Positions 47,398 to 57,230 of a DNA stretch of 64,000 nt are shown one piece after another. The notes beneath the pieces were generated by a model. That model was given only the letters and a program-made list of their open reading frames with translations. It made no database searches and was not told the origin of the DNA. The stretch is from assembly GCA_020081605.1 (NCBI GenBank), contig JAHREC010000011.1, forward strand, positions 1,426,001 through 1,490,000. Direction: 5' to 3'. A program made the position numbers and the translations under genes. The stretch is from Albifimbria verrucaria (lineage: Eukaryota; Ascomycota; Sordariomycetes; Hypocreales; Stachybotryaceae). Positions within the stretch are counted from its first letter, which is position 1; the number at the start of each line of letters is the position of its first letter.

Positions 47398-48487
47398 ATG
47401 GTTGCTCTCTCCACAGTCCAGGCTATAAATGCCAAGGCTGCCTCTACTCTTCCGCCTGGCATTGTCGCCGTCTTTGCGGAGTGCAACGTCGGGCATCGGC
47501 GAGCTCGCACTACGGTCGTTTGCGAAGCACGCACCGCAGCCGCGCATCTACTTCATCGGCCGGTCGCAAGACGCTGGTGACCGACTGCTGCGTGAGCTTA
47601 AGGAGCTCAACAGTGGGGGCGAGTATCACTTTGTCAAGGCGGACGTGAGCTTAGTGAAGAACGTAGACGAGGTTGCGGAGCGGATCGCGGAGAAGGAAAA
47701 GGTGATTAACGTGCTGTTCATGAGCCAGGGACATTGAAGATTAGTGGAGGTGAGTGACATCCAGAAGCATTAGCATTTCCGCTTCATTGTGATTACGAGT
47801 GATACTCGCAATGACTGACATATCTCGTATCCAGACACATCCGAGGGCTTACCTTACCTCATGGGCGTCAGCTTCTACTGCCGCCACCGCCTCACCGTCA
47901 AGCTCCTCCCTCTCATCCGCCGCGCGCCGTCGCTGCGCCGCGTCGTGACCACCCTCGCGGGCACCAAGGAGGGCAAGCTCTACGCCGACGACATCCCCGG
48001 GCGCAAGGTGCCCTTCAGCGGCGCCCGCGGCTACCTCGTGACGGCCATCACGCTGTCCCTGGAGGCGCTCGCCAAGCAGGCGCCCGAGGTGTCCTTCGTG
48101 CACAACTTCCCCGGCGCCGTGCAGACGAACCTGATCCGGCCCGAGGACGGCCTGCTCATGCAGGGCGCCAAGTGGTGGTTCAAGCTGACGATGCGCAACA
48201 AGTGGCTGGACAAGGCCGAGGTGGGCGAGCGGCACGCGTACCTGTGCCTTGCGGGCGCGTATCCGCCGCGCCAAGGAGACGATGCGCGCGGCGTGGCTGT
48301 CGAAAGCGCAGCGGTGGTCAAGGGCACGGATGGCGTTGTGGGAAGTGGTGTGTATACCGTAGACTGGGACAATGAAGGTGCGCCGGAGACGGTGATTGAG
48401 CTGCTGGGCAAGTATAGAGCGGAAGGGATGGTGGAGAAGGTATGGGGGCATGTGGAAGGGGAGTTTAAGCGGATCACGGGTTCTTAG
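47398..48487 (+). CDS. SDR-superfamily protein of the fungal NAD(P)-binding type lacking YxxxK
   Basis: Rossmann-fold protein resembling SDRs often found next to fungal metabolic genes. ATG 47,398 begins MVALSTVQAINAKAA. The glycine motif region (GIGELALRS) is interrupted near 47,478-47,482 by a reading-frame disturbance. RIYFIGRSQDAG and INVLFMSQG follow. A G-run at 47,728-47,730 is one base short, and an 85-bp intron (47,750-47,834) follows. In exon 2 the position expected for the catalytic Tyr-x-x-x-Lys reads GYLVTAIT, with no lysine. NFPGAVQTNLIRP follows as in the family. Exon 2 is much more GC-rich than its surroundings between about 47,870 and 48,260. Catalytic activity is doubtful; substrate unknown. 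Confidence 0.75.
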
Positions 48488-49561
48488 TTATTTGGTGTTT
48501 GTTAGGGATGTGTTCTCTTGGGTTTGGAGTTGTGGGTTGAGTGTGTAGCGTTGTTGATTCGTATATTGACTTATATCAAGTGGCATGATTGGTGATATAG
48601 TGCAAGTACATGACACGACTATCAATTTAATTAGTACTCGGAATTTTTTTCGTACTTGATAAATCATTAATTAATATTTCAAGTATAGTTAATTATTTCC
48701 AAACATTAGTCGGGTATACATGGCCGTGACCAGTGTTGTTGTTGAGTTCCCAATTGATACAGGGTAGCTGACGAGTGTCGAGTGTTGACGGCTTTCACAA
48801 CTGGGGTTCATCAACAGAGCCTCGGTTGCTACAAAACATTATTTCAACAAACCAAACAAAACATCCAAATCATCACTAATTATTCCAGAATATCTACGCC
48901 CAAGCTTGAACCCCTAATTTACCCAGGGCTGTGAAGCTGTTTATAGAAACCATGCAGAACACCCCTTGAGGGTTAGATATCGTGTCGAACCCACTTCCAA
49001 TTAAATGCCCGCTGCTTACTTCAACCGTTTTTTTAATGCCTCCATACTTCGCATTCGTATAGCTCAACACATGGCAAATTAGGCCCCGTCGACACTAATG
49101 TAGCCTCCGTGTTCTAATTCTCTCGGTTTTTTTGTGCAAGGTCCAGGTCTGCAGGGCTCTTCAAGGCTGAACCTGGCAGCTCTTAGGGAAGCTACAGATT
49201 GATTGAGTTAGAGAAGGTGTTTGCTGTGTGACTGCGATAAGGATTGCTATTGATCGGCACTTATCTTATCCTTATCCTTATCCCTATCACTATCTGTGGT
49301 TCGACTTTGCAGAGACACCTTATCGTCATCGTCTGACTGCTGCAATCCCTCACGTTTCACCTTCTGCTCATCGAAATTTCCGAAACGCCCGCGATTCAAA
49401 ACAACGACATCATCTGTGTGAACCGACGCCGCGATCCGCATAAGCCTACGTCACAGTCGCAACGCTCAGAACCCTCGAATCCAGGTTTACGCGCCCGTCA
49501 CCTCTCACACGGCGGCTCCTCCGGAACAGGCACAGGAACACCACAGCACACCACAGCAAAG
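48488..49561. other. Intergenic region; no gene recognised
   Basis: Includes a short AT-rich patch around 48,590-48,710 and the presumed promoter of COX16. No RNA gene or motif-bearing frame was seen. Confidence 0.4.
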
Positions 49562-50060
49562 ATGCCGACCTTCCAGAACAAAAAGTTCTACGGCTCTGCC
49601 GACATGGGCAAGGCGGGCGTGCGGTACCGCGCCCTCCTCGAGAAGCGCCCGTTCCTGGCCTTTGGCCTGCCCTTCCTCGCCGTCATCGTCGCTGGCTCCT
49701 TTGCCCTCACCCCAGCACCGCCGTGCGGTATGAGCGCCAGGATCGCAAGGTCAGGCAGATGACGCGTGAGGAGGAGCTTAGCATTGGCCGGGAGAAGCGC
49801 AAGGTCGACATGCGGGAGGAGTACTACGTAAGTTCTTTTTCTTACCCTCCTTTACTAGCTCTTCATGCCTTCAGTCAGACCCAATTGCGGTGACGTACTC
49901 AGAGCTAGGGATCGTCCTCCAGTGTGGGATGAAGGAGCTTGGGCATTGGGGATTTGCGTGCTAATGCGTCATCGTTCAGAGACTGGCCGCCAAGGACATT
50001 GACAACTGGGAGCAGAAGCGTGTCAAGCGACTGCCCGGCGAGCACGATGGCCTCCTGTAA
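49562..50060 (+). CDS. COX16: Cox16, cytochrome c oxidase assembly factor
   Basis: Mitochondrial inner-membrane protein needed for cytochrome oxidase assembly. ATG 49,562 starts MPTFQNKKFYGSADMGKAG. It is followed by the single membrane helix in RPFLAFGLPFLAVIVAGSF. One C is missing in the run 49,710-49,713 (LTP), after which the conserved part continues with AVRYERQDRKVRQMTREEE and VDMREEYY. A 152-bp intron (49,828-49,979) precedes RLAAKDIDNWEQKRVKRLPG and the end HDGLL at 50,060. About 115 residues, the usual size. Family identity is very clear despite the shift. Confidence 0.88.
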
Positions 50061-51460
50061 ACCCGATCGGCCTATACGTCAAAAGTAAAGCAAAGCAGGC
50101 CAACGGCCCTCGCTCCACCACATCTCCTCTTCACCAACACGTCCTTCGCGACACCCACAAGCCCGTTGAACGCGTGTCCCAACTCATCTCTCCCTCCCTC
50201 CCTTCCGGGCTTCAAACATCGCGACGCCGTCCACGTCTCGGCGCGCAACTGGACCAAAGCCTAAAAAGACCGGACAAGCAGCCGAGCCGTTTCAGACAAC
50301 CTGCTACCCACCCTCTTCCGCCGAATGTCACTCCACGCGTTTCTCGGCTGCGCCCTACTGCATCAGGCTGGAGGAGAGAAAGGGAGGGATGGAACCACTT
50401 CCGCTCGCCGCGGCCACGCGAGTTCCTCTTCTAAACGCACGCCGCAATGCATGGGGGATAGGATGTGTTTGGGTTTGGGCATCGGAATAGCCTTTCGCTT
50501 CTGATACGGCCAAGGGAGGAAACTAGGTAACTAAACGTGTGAAACCAGGCGTGTGGACATGAAAAAGGTCACGTATTTCTCTTGCGTCACGTAGATAGGC
50601 CATGTAAGAAAATAGCCTTGGAGAAAACGAGATGGGACAAATCAATGAAACCTGGGGGCATGACAGTTGCGCCGATTACTCCGCTAATCCTTCGATCGCC
50701 AATGTCCGTAGATCTTGTGTTTCATGTTTCTTCTTGTTTTTGCCTCCCGCGGGTCTGGATCACGCCCGCTCTTGTCATTGGATATACAGGCAAGACTTGC
50801 GTCAGTCCTTTTCTTTGCTTCTGATCCGGACCGGAAGCCGCGCTGCGGGAAGGGGAGGGAATCCTCTGGATGGGCTAACCGACATATGCGGCACCGATCT
50901 TCAGATCACGGACGGGTTTCTTTTTCTCGCCTACGCAACCGAGGTCCCTCCGTCCCTTGCATCATTGCGAAGCTTTGATCTTCACCACGAATGGAGGGGT
51001 GGGCGTTTGGCTAGGTAGCCTGGGACCTGACCTTTGTGCACTGCCCGCGGTCGGAAACCCGGGCTGCTCCGGCCAGGTCGGCATAGTTTGAGGCGCAAAT
51101 CTTCGTGTGCCTCGTTTCAAACGCAATGTAAACTCTGAGCTTCGTGTATGGGCGAAGCCACAACTAAAAAAGGAAACGAGAAGCTGTTGTTAGGGCCAGT
51201 CCGCGTGCGCGTTAGGCCAGAAGAGACGCTCGAAAAAGTAACCGTAGCGGCTTACAGCGAGCACTTGTCTGCTAGCGCCCCGCGATCTGTGCGTCCGGTG
51301 TGGTGGTGTGAAGGCTTCGGTGAAAGGCACAGCCCGAGGTCGCGAGCTCTGCGAATGGCTTCAGGGCCATACAGGCCTAGAGCTGGCCCGGTGCATTTTC
51401 GCCATCGATGGCGCCAGTGGGAAAAGGAAGTCGGAAAAGCAGTGGCTTGCCCTTTGTCTA

Positions 51461-51515
51461 CCGGATAGGCACCGGATAGGCACCGGATAGGAACCGGATA
51501 GGCACCGGGTAGGTA
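51461..51515. repeat. Five tandem copies of an 11-bp unit
   Basis: Five adjacent units of CCGGATAGGCA, with one or two substitutions in the third and fifth copies. The tract lies far from any recognised gene. Confidence 0.9.
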
Positions 51516-54396
51516 GCGGTTGCGACATGCAGGCTGCACGAGAAGCGAAATACCCTCGTTGTCTTGGTTGCCTTGGGACGCCTCACCTTTGCTGCTTCGT
51601 TCCTGTGTGAAGCGACATTTATCGTGCAGGTAAATCATGCAGCTGCACACATATCCCATCGATAGGATCGTGAACGTGTGTGTTTGACATCGGTGATAGG
51701 CAAGATATTGCCTGTGGAGGAGGTTAAAGGAGTCTCCGTACAACGCAATGCAATGCAGCTCCCTCCCTTGCATGACAGTCGGGGATGTGCATCGAACATC
51801 AGACACACCCGCTGATGTAAGAACACATGGGAGGATAAACCTATGACATCGTCACCACCCAATGGAAAGTCCCGGCTGACAGGTTTAAGCAACACACGCG
51901 GCGCGGACGTTACAGGATTGATAGTCTGGGGCGGCGATCAACAACACCCCTTGGCAGGAAATAAACCAAACGGTTGGCACGATACCGGAGCGTCCGTTCT
52001 CTGTGCGTGACTGGCTGCCAAGCGGACACACCTGCGGCAAGGATCGAGATGGGCTTTTAGGCTTGACGATAGTTAGTACGGTGACTACGTATGTACGTCA
52101 ATAATACAGGCAAATTGTGCCCGTGCATCCCCGGGCCATTAGCTCCTCTGCCAGCAGCGAGGTGACGATTGGCGGGCGATCAGGCTATCGGGCCCAAAGT
52201 CGATGACCTGTGCCCTGGGAGAAACCCATCATCGCGGTAAGTGGGCGGACACTTAATGAACCGTCAAAGGGAGGCCTGCGATCCTTGCTCACCCAGCATT
52301 CGTCGGTGAATGGTGCGGGAAGTCAAAGTCCCGAGCCATGAACCTTGTCCTTTGGGGATCTGGGGACCAAGCTGAAATCCGGTGATAGTAGTAGGTAGGG
52401 ATGGTTAATAATCAAATCCCATGAAAAGAAAGCCAAGGAAAAGAGATCACCCAACCCAAGCCTGGGGAAGACCGCACAGAGCAAGAGCTTGCAGGCACTA
52501 GGGCTCGTAGGTAAACTTTCCTTTCTTTGTTCTGAGTGATCGTCAAGGGGAAAAGACAGGCACTGCATCAAGGAGAAGGGTGTTGATTGGCCTCTCGGCA
52601 ATAGCCAAGAACAACAGGTGATGGATCAGGTCCGTCATAATGGGGACATGAAATGGGCGTCCGTGGTGCCATCCTCTCTCTCCCCTTCGTTCCTCATCGC
52701 CTATCGCTGCAGGTCCTGGACGAGTCATCCTCGCGCAGATGAGAATCGGGTATCCACCCATCCAAGCAACAATGAAACACACAGACGCACATGCTTTTTG
52801 CACTCGCACCCGGCTGCCCAATCGACCCTCGATGGTGGTGAGGGGAACATGTTTTAGCGCGATAGCAGACCTGTCCCAAGCTGTCGGTGGCTGACAGTGG
52901 TCTCGGATTGGGGATAAGGCGGTGCGGGGACTAGGGCAGGAGTCATCCAGGCTCAGGGCCGATCACGATGGCAAGACTCCGCGATAGCCGTAGCTGTATC
53001 TTCCCTAGCCCAGTGGTTGGTAATCGCCCACGCGGTGGGAGTGGAGTGGATGGTCAGAAGATAGTGAGGAGGGTTTGGGTTTGGGTTTTGGGTTTAGATG
53101 GGACGATGGGTTCGCAGTCTGGGCGGTGAAGAGGACGATGGACTTAGTTCGACGGCGCATCCCGAGACAGGTCGCGCTGCCCATCACTGACGGTGCTCAC
53201 TTTTCCGCACTGACCCGACTGCTCGAGGGCAAACTCTGTCGTCGATTTCCGGTGAAGGAGTCCCCGAATTTGAACGCAGCTCATCGCGATGCAGAGTCAG
53301 TGCGCAACAGCAGTGCGGAACTCAATCTCGTAGCCAAGAATTGTCCTTGGGAGGTGAGGGAGAGGCTCAGCGAGAGGGAGGTCGCATTGCTGACTGCAAA
53401 GGGTATCGTGCAAACCTTGCGAGAATGCGGCGACGTCTAGTCAGGCCGGATCAGGTCAAGTCAGGGCCCAAAAAGCATGCAGGGAACGGGCAGGGCGGTG
53501 GTCAGCTGTGTCGAAATCCACCCATCCGGACCTAGCTGCAGGAACAGAAATCGTACGTGATGTGAGTGAGCGATTGTGCGGGCATGTGCATGTGCATGTG
53601 GTGGTGTGTGAGTGAGTGAGTAATTGTGGGCACCGACTCTTGGGAGCTGGAGCTCAGACTATCACCATCGTAGACAATTGAAGGCAAGGGGTGTACCGCA
53701 TTCCGGGGTTCACATGGTCGAGATGGAGTTGGACAGGCATATCTTGGGACACGCTGCGTTTCCTTACCCGGAGGCCCTCGAGGGTCAAAGGACGCAAACT
53801 GAAGGGAGGGTCTTTGGGTTTCGTGAGAGAGATGCGATAGGCGTGGCGTATGATCCACGAAACCTTGCAGCCCTGGTCGCAGCCATGGGCTATCAATGCC
53901 AACGCAGCGGCTCAGAGCAGAGTTCACTTACAGGCCCCCTCCCTTCCCATATCGCAAACCCTGGCCCGCGAATTTTCGGTGCGCTGGGCTCTGGGCTGAC
54001 GAGAAAGTTTGGCTCGAGGGCGAGCCAGAGAGCTTGTCTCTGGGGTGCAGGCGGCTTTGAGTTCACGATGGAGCCTTGTCTCTGGTGTCCGCCTCCGGGA
54101 GGTTCCAGACGAGGGGCCTCGACTCTGAGCTTCAGCTAACTGGACCTGTGGGTGCCCAACCTAGGGACTGCAGGACAAGCTGAACCAAACCCCGGAGATG
54201 AGCGACGCGATAGTTTGTACGGGACATAACAGCCAGAAAGACGGCAGATGCAGGGCCAGACTCGACAGAAGAAAAGAAGGGCGAGACAGGCGGCAAGACA
54301 TGGGACATCGTCAAGAGGACCTAGGCCTCGTTCCTGAGTCTGAACGTTTGGGGTTGTCTGTACCTGACGAAGCTGATGCGGGACCAGGATCATGAT

Positions 54397-54435
54397 CAGG
54401 AACAGGAACAGGAACAGGAACAGGAACAGGGACAG
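54397..54435. repeat. (CAGGAA)n hexamer microsatellite
   Basis: Five perfect CAGGAA units are followed by a degenerate one. No function evident. Confidence 0.85.
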
Positions 54436-56372
54436 CCGAGGCCTGGTGATTACAGTTCATTACTGATGGCATGGCGCGAGTCTCTGATGGTAGGGCGTAG
54501 GCCGGTGTCCGCATATGGGGATTTCCTTCTGGCGCAAACACAGGGCTGCGGAATTTGTTGGGCCTTGAGACAGGGCGTGCCATGGTGAACCCGGAGGTTT
54601 TCCATCTTGTAAGTTTGACGTGTTTGATTGGCCTGGGCGGATGGGCCTCCCTTGGAATCAAGTCGAGGGTTAGCAGAACAGCGTCGAAACTGTCACAGGT
54701 ACGAGGTCAGCAGGCACATCGGACGAGTACCAAGTTTTTCGCTCCATGGTCGTCTACGATCCATGATGATGACAATGATGCTCAAGCATGATGGTGATAA
54801 CGTGGATGACGACAGCAATGACAGGAATAACAGCAGCAACACACAGACACGCAATGCAAAAGAAAGAACATCACGAACGAGGTGGCAATGGTGAAACGAA
54901 AGTGGCTCCATCGTGAGTCTCTGTTTGCGATGCGATGCGATGCGATACGATGCGGTGTGATGGATGGATGGATGGGTGGTGTGGAGGGCCGCGGTGCGTG
55001 TCAATTACGCTTCAGGCTCGTCGTCTCTTTGCAGCAGGTGTGTGGATGTAAGTCGAAACTTTGCGTTTGATTCTTAGACCCGTGAACTTCGTGTTCGGGC
55101 TACCTGCGCCTGGGCAAAAGGCAAGGTGGGTGGAGGGAGGGTCTGTGGATGAAGAAAGTGGTGGATGTAGATGTGGATGTGGACGTGAATGTGTAGGGAT
55201 GGTGATGGGTGGGTGGAGGTGAGAATGGAATGGAATGGAGAAAAAGTCAATGAACAGCTGGAAGGGAGGCCCGTGGCCAATGGCAGCAGGGCAGAGGCAG
55301 ATCGAAAACGTCATGATGGACATGCTCGGGAGGAAATGCCATGTGCTGGCCTATACAATCTCGTGCTTTAGTGAGGATTAGCGGTTCAACAGGCCATTAG
55401 CGGGTTGCTTAGCAGGCCCAGCAGGCCTAGCAGGGCTCTCCGCCTTGGTTTAGGCGTGCTGTAGGTGCTGTGTGCCTGTCCCGCCGCGGCCGCCCAATGG
55501 CAGCCTGTTCCTGGACATGGCCAACCACATCGTCAACCCAACCTCAACTCTCGCGATGCTTTCTTTTCCTCGCCGCGCCGTAATCAAACCTGCATCCCGC
55601 TCCTTTCTTTTTCTTCTTTCCTCTCCCCAGCAACCCGACCCCGACCGGCTGGAAACAGGTCTATTGGAATCACCGCCCCGATGGAGCGGATTCGCAGGGG
55701 TCGCTGCTTGTCCAGATCGTCGGGTCCTGATCTCTAAGGGCTGATTGCTTCTGGGCCCCCTGCAGCTGAAGCTGCTCCCAAGCAACAGCCCAAGGCAGCG
55801 CCCGGAGGAGGTGTGTGACGGACGAGCAGAGAACTGACCGCTCCCTCGTCCAGGCATTGCCCACCCAGATCCAGCCCGCAGGCTCACGCCCACACACCCT
55901 TCTCGAGGCCCAGCGTGATGCCAAATCTCACGCCCAGCCGCACACCCCTGCCTGGGGCTTGGCTTGGCTTGGCTTGCTCTCACGCTCGCTCTCGCTCTCA
56001 CGCTCACGCTCACCTTCACACCCCTGATCAATGATCGACCACACGCCTGCGCCTCTACACACGCACACCCAGGCACACTGGGCTTCCATCATTGATATAT
56101 TAAACCATCCCATCTCGGACCCTCACCTCCATCTTCTCGTTCGTCACCACCCGATCGTGCCGCAGTCTGCAGCTCCTCTCGTTACCTTTATCTCGGGTCC
56201 ATCCCCCTTCCAATATCACGGGAAGCCATTCTCTTCTAATACACACATAACCCATCCATCCACCACACACAGTCTTAGCCTACTACAACTGGGCTACAGC
56301 AGACTCGGGGACTACTCATCACCATCAGAAGATAACAACGCTCCCTCCATACTACTAAGCCTTGAAGGCTTC

Positions 56373-56394
56373 GACCGTTTTTATATAAACGGTC
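56373..56394. promoter_or_regulatory. TATA box inside a perfect 22-bp palindromic arrangement
   Basis: TATATAAA at 56,382-56,389 lies about 71 bp upstream of the ATG at 56,460, a usual fungal spacing. It sits in an inverted repeat with arms GACCGTTT (56,373-56,380) and AAACGGTC (56,387-56,394). A TATA box here argues that transcription begins downstream of it, and that the open frame running in from 56,031 is not translated. Confidence 0.5.
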
Positions 56395-56459
56395 TTGACT
56401 GTGACCAATTTCGGTCCACATACACCCTCCTCATCCTCCTTCACACACAACCGCCCAAC

Positions 56460-57230
56460 ATGCACGTCCTGGGACACAGCTTCAGCCAAAAACGCAAGTC
56501 GACTAAGCGACCTCGCGATCTTCATATCCGCAAGGTTTCCTTCTCCGGTTCTTCGCTCTCTTCCGGATCCTTCTCCTCCAGCTCCTCAACATCGACTCTC
56601 ACTCCTCGCAACTTCAGCCCCAGCCGCATTGACAGCGCCATCCCCGTCGACCCTCTTCAGCTGCACCCGACCTTCCAGGCTCCCGCCCGCCTCAATGAGC
56701 GCCCACTCATCCGCACCGAGAGCCCGCGCTGGCAAGAGGCTGTCAGCTTCTTCGACGACGACGACACCGAGGACGAGGATGAGTACGACGAGCTTCCCGA
56801 GAATGAGGACTACGACGACGACTTTGCCGTGAAGCCCCAAGGCCTGACTTGCAGGCATCAGCCCGAGATGGCACTGCCGCCGCATGCCAGCCCTCTTGAC
56901 CACACCGACCAGCACGAGACCACCGATTACTTCCTCTCGCAACTTAGCAAGCGCCCACCTATGCCTCGCTCTCGCTGGTCGGAGTCTACTATTCAGACAC
57001 TGGATTCACTTACACCATCCTGTGCCGCGGGGACCGCCGCTGTTGACGAGGTCGTCCCCAACTTCAGCTATAAGCGCAACACCGTACCAAAGCGCCCCAC
57101 CATGAAGTCTGCCGATAGCGTCGACAACTTCATCAAGCGTGGCGGCTGGAAGCGACGTGGTATCGTCTTCCACAATGAAGAGATGAGCGAGGAGAGCTAC
57201 GGTGATCGGGGCAGCGCCTTCACGCTATAA
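56460..57230 (+). CDS. Serine-rich, acidic protein of unknown function (256 residues)
   Basis: An intact single-exon gene. MHVLGHSFSQKRKSTKRPRD starts with a basic stretch, then HIRKVSFSGSSLSSGSFSSS, a long serine run. An acidic block follows around residues 97-122 (FDDDDTEDEDEYDE). A basic C-terminus ends with SVDNFIKRGGWKRRGIVF and NEEMSEESYG. No membrane helix or enzyme motif is seen. The same frame is open upstream to an ATG at 56,031, but that part looks like leader sequence and precedes a TATA box, so I chose 56,460. RKVSFSG-type phosphorylatable sites suggest a regulatory protein; this is inference only. It is isolated between two long gene-free stretches. Confidence 0.7.
   Translation: MHVLGHSFSQKRKSTKRPRDLHIRKVSFSGSSLSSGSFSSSSSTSTLTPRNFSPSRIDSAIPVDPLQLHPTFQAPARLNERPLIRTESPRWQEAVSFFDDDDTEDEDEYDELPENEDYDDDFAVKPQGLTCRHQPEMALPPHASPLDHTDQHETTDYFLSQLSKRPPMPRSRWSESTIQTLDSLTPSCAAGTAAVDEVVPNFSYKRNTVPKRPTMKSADSVDNFIKRGGWKRRGIVFHNEEMSEESYGDRGSAFTL

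Larger units (their letters stand above)
50061..56459. other. 6.4-kb gene-sparse region with many simple repeats
   Basis: I recognise no protein or RNA gene. Composition changes often, with long C/T- or G/A-rich tracts. Simple repeats include the 11-bp tandem at 51,461, (CAGGAA)5 at 54,397, GATGC/GATGG stretches at about 54,927-54,975, and GGCTT followed by CTCGCT/CACGCT repeats at about 55,955-56,015. The last 1-2 kb likely contain the promoter and leader of the gene at 56,460. Such long spacers commonly flank tightly regulated fungal genes; here that is inference. Confidence 0.45.

Noticed and set aside
47849..48451. 200-codon minus-strand open frame
   Set aside because: It mirrors the GC-rich second exon of the SDR-like gene and has no motif of its own.
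53070..53096. GGGTTT-type repeats resembling telomeric DNA
   Set aside because: Only about three imperfect units, and the unit is not the fungal TTAGGG. An internal simple repeat is the better reading.
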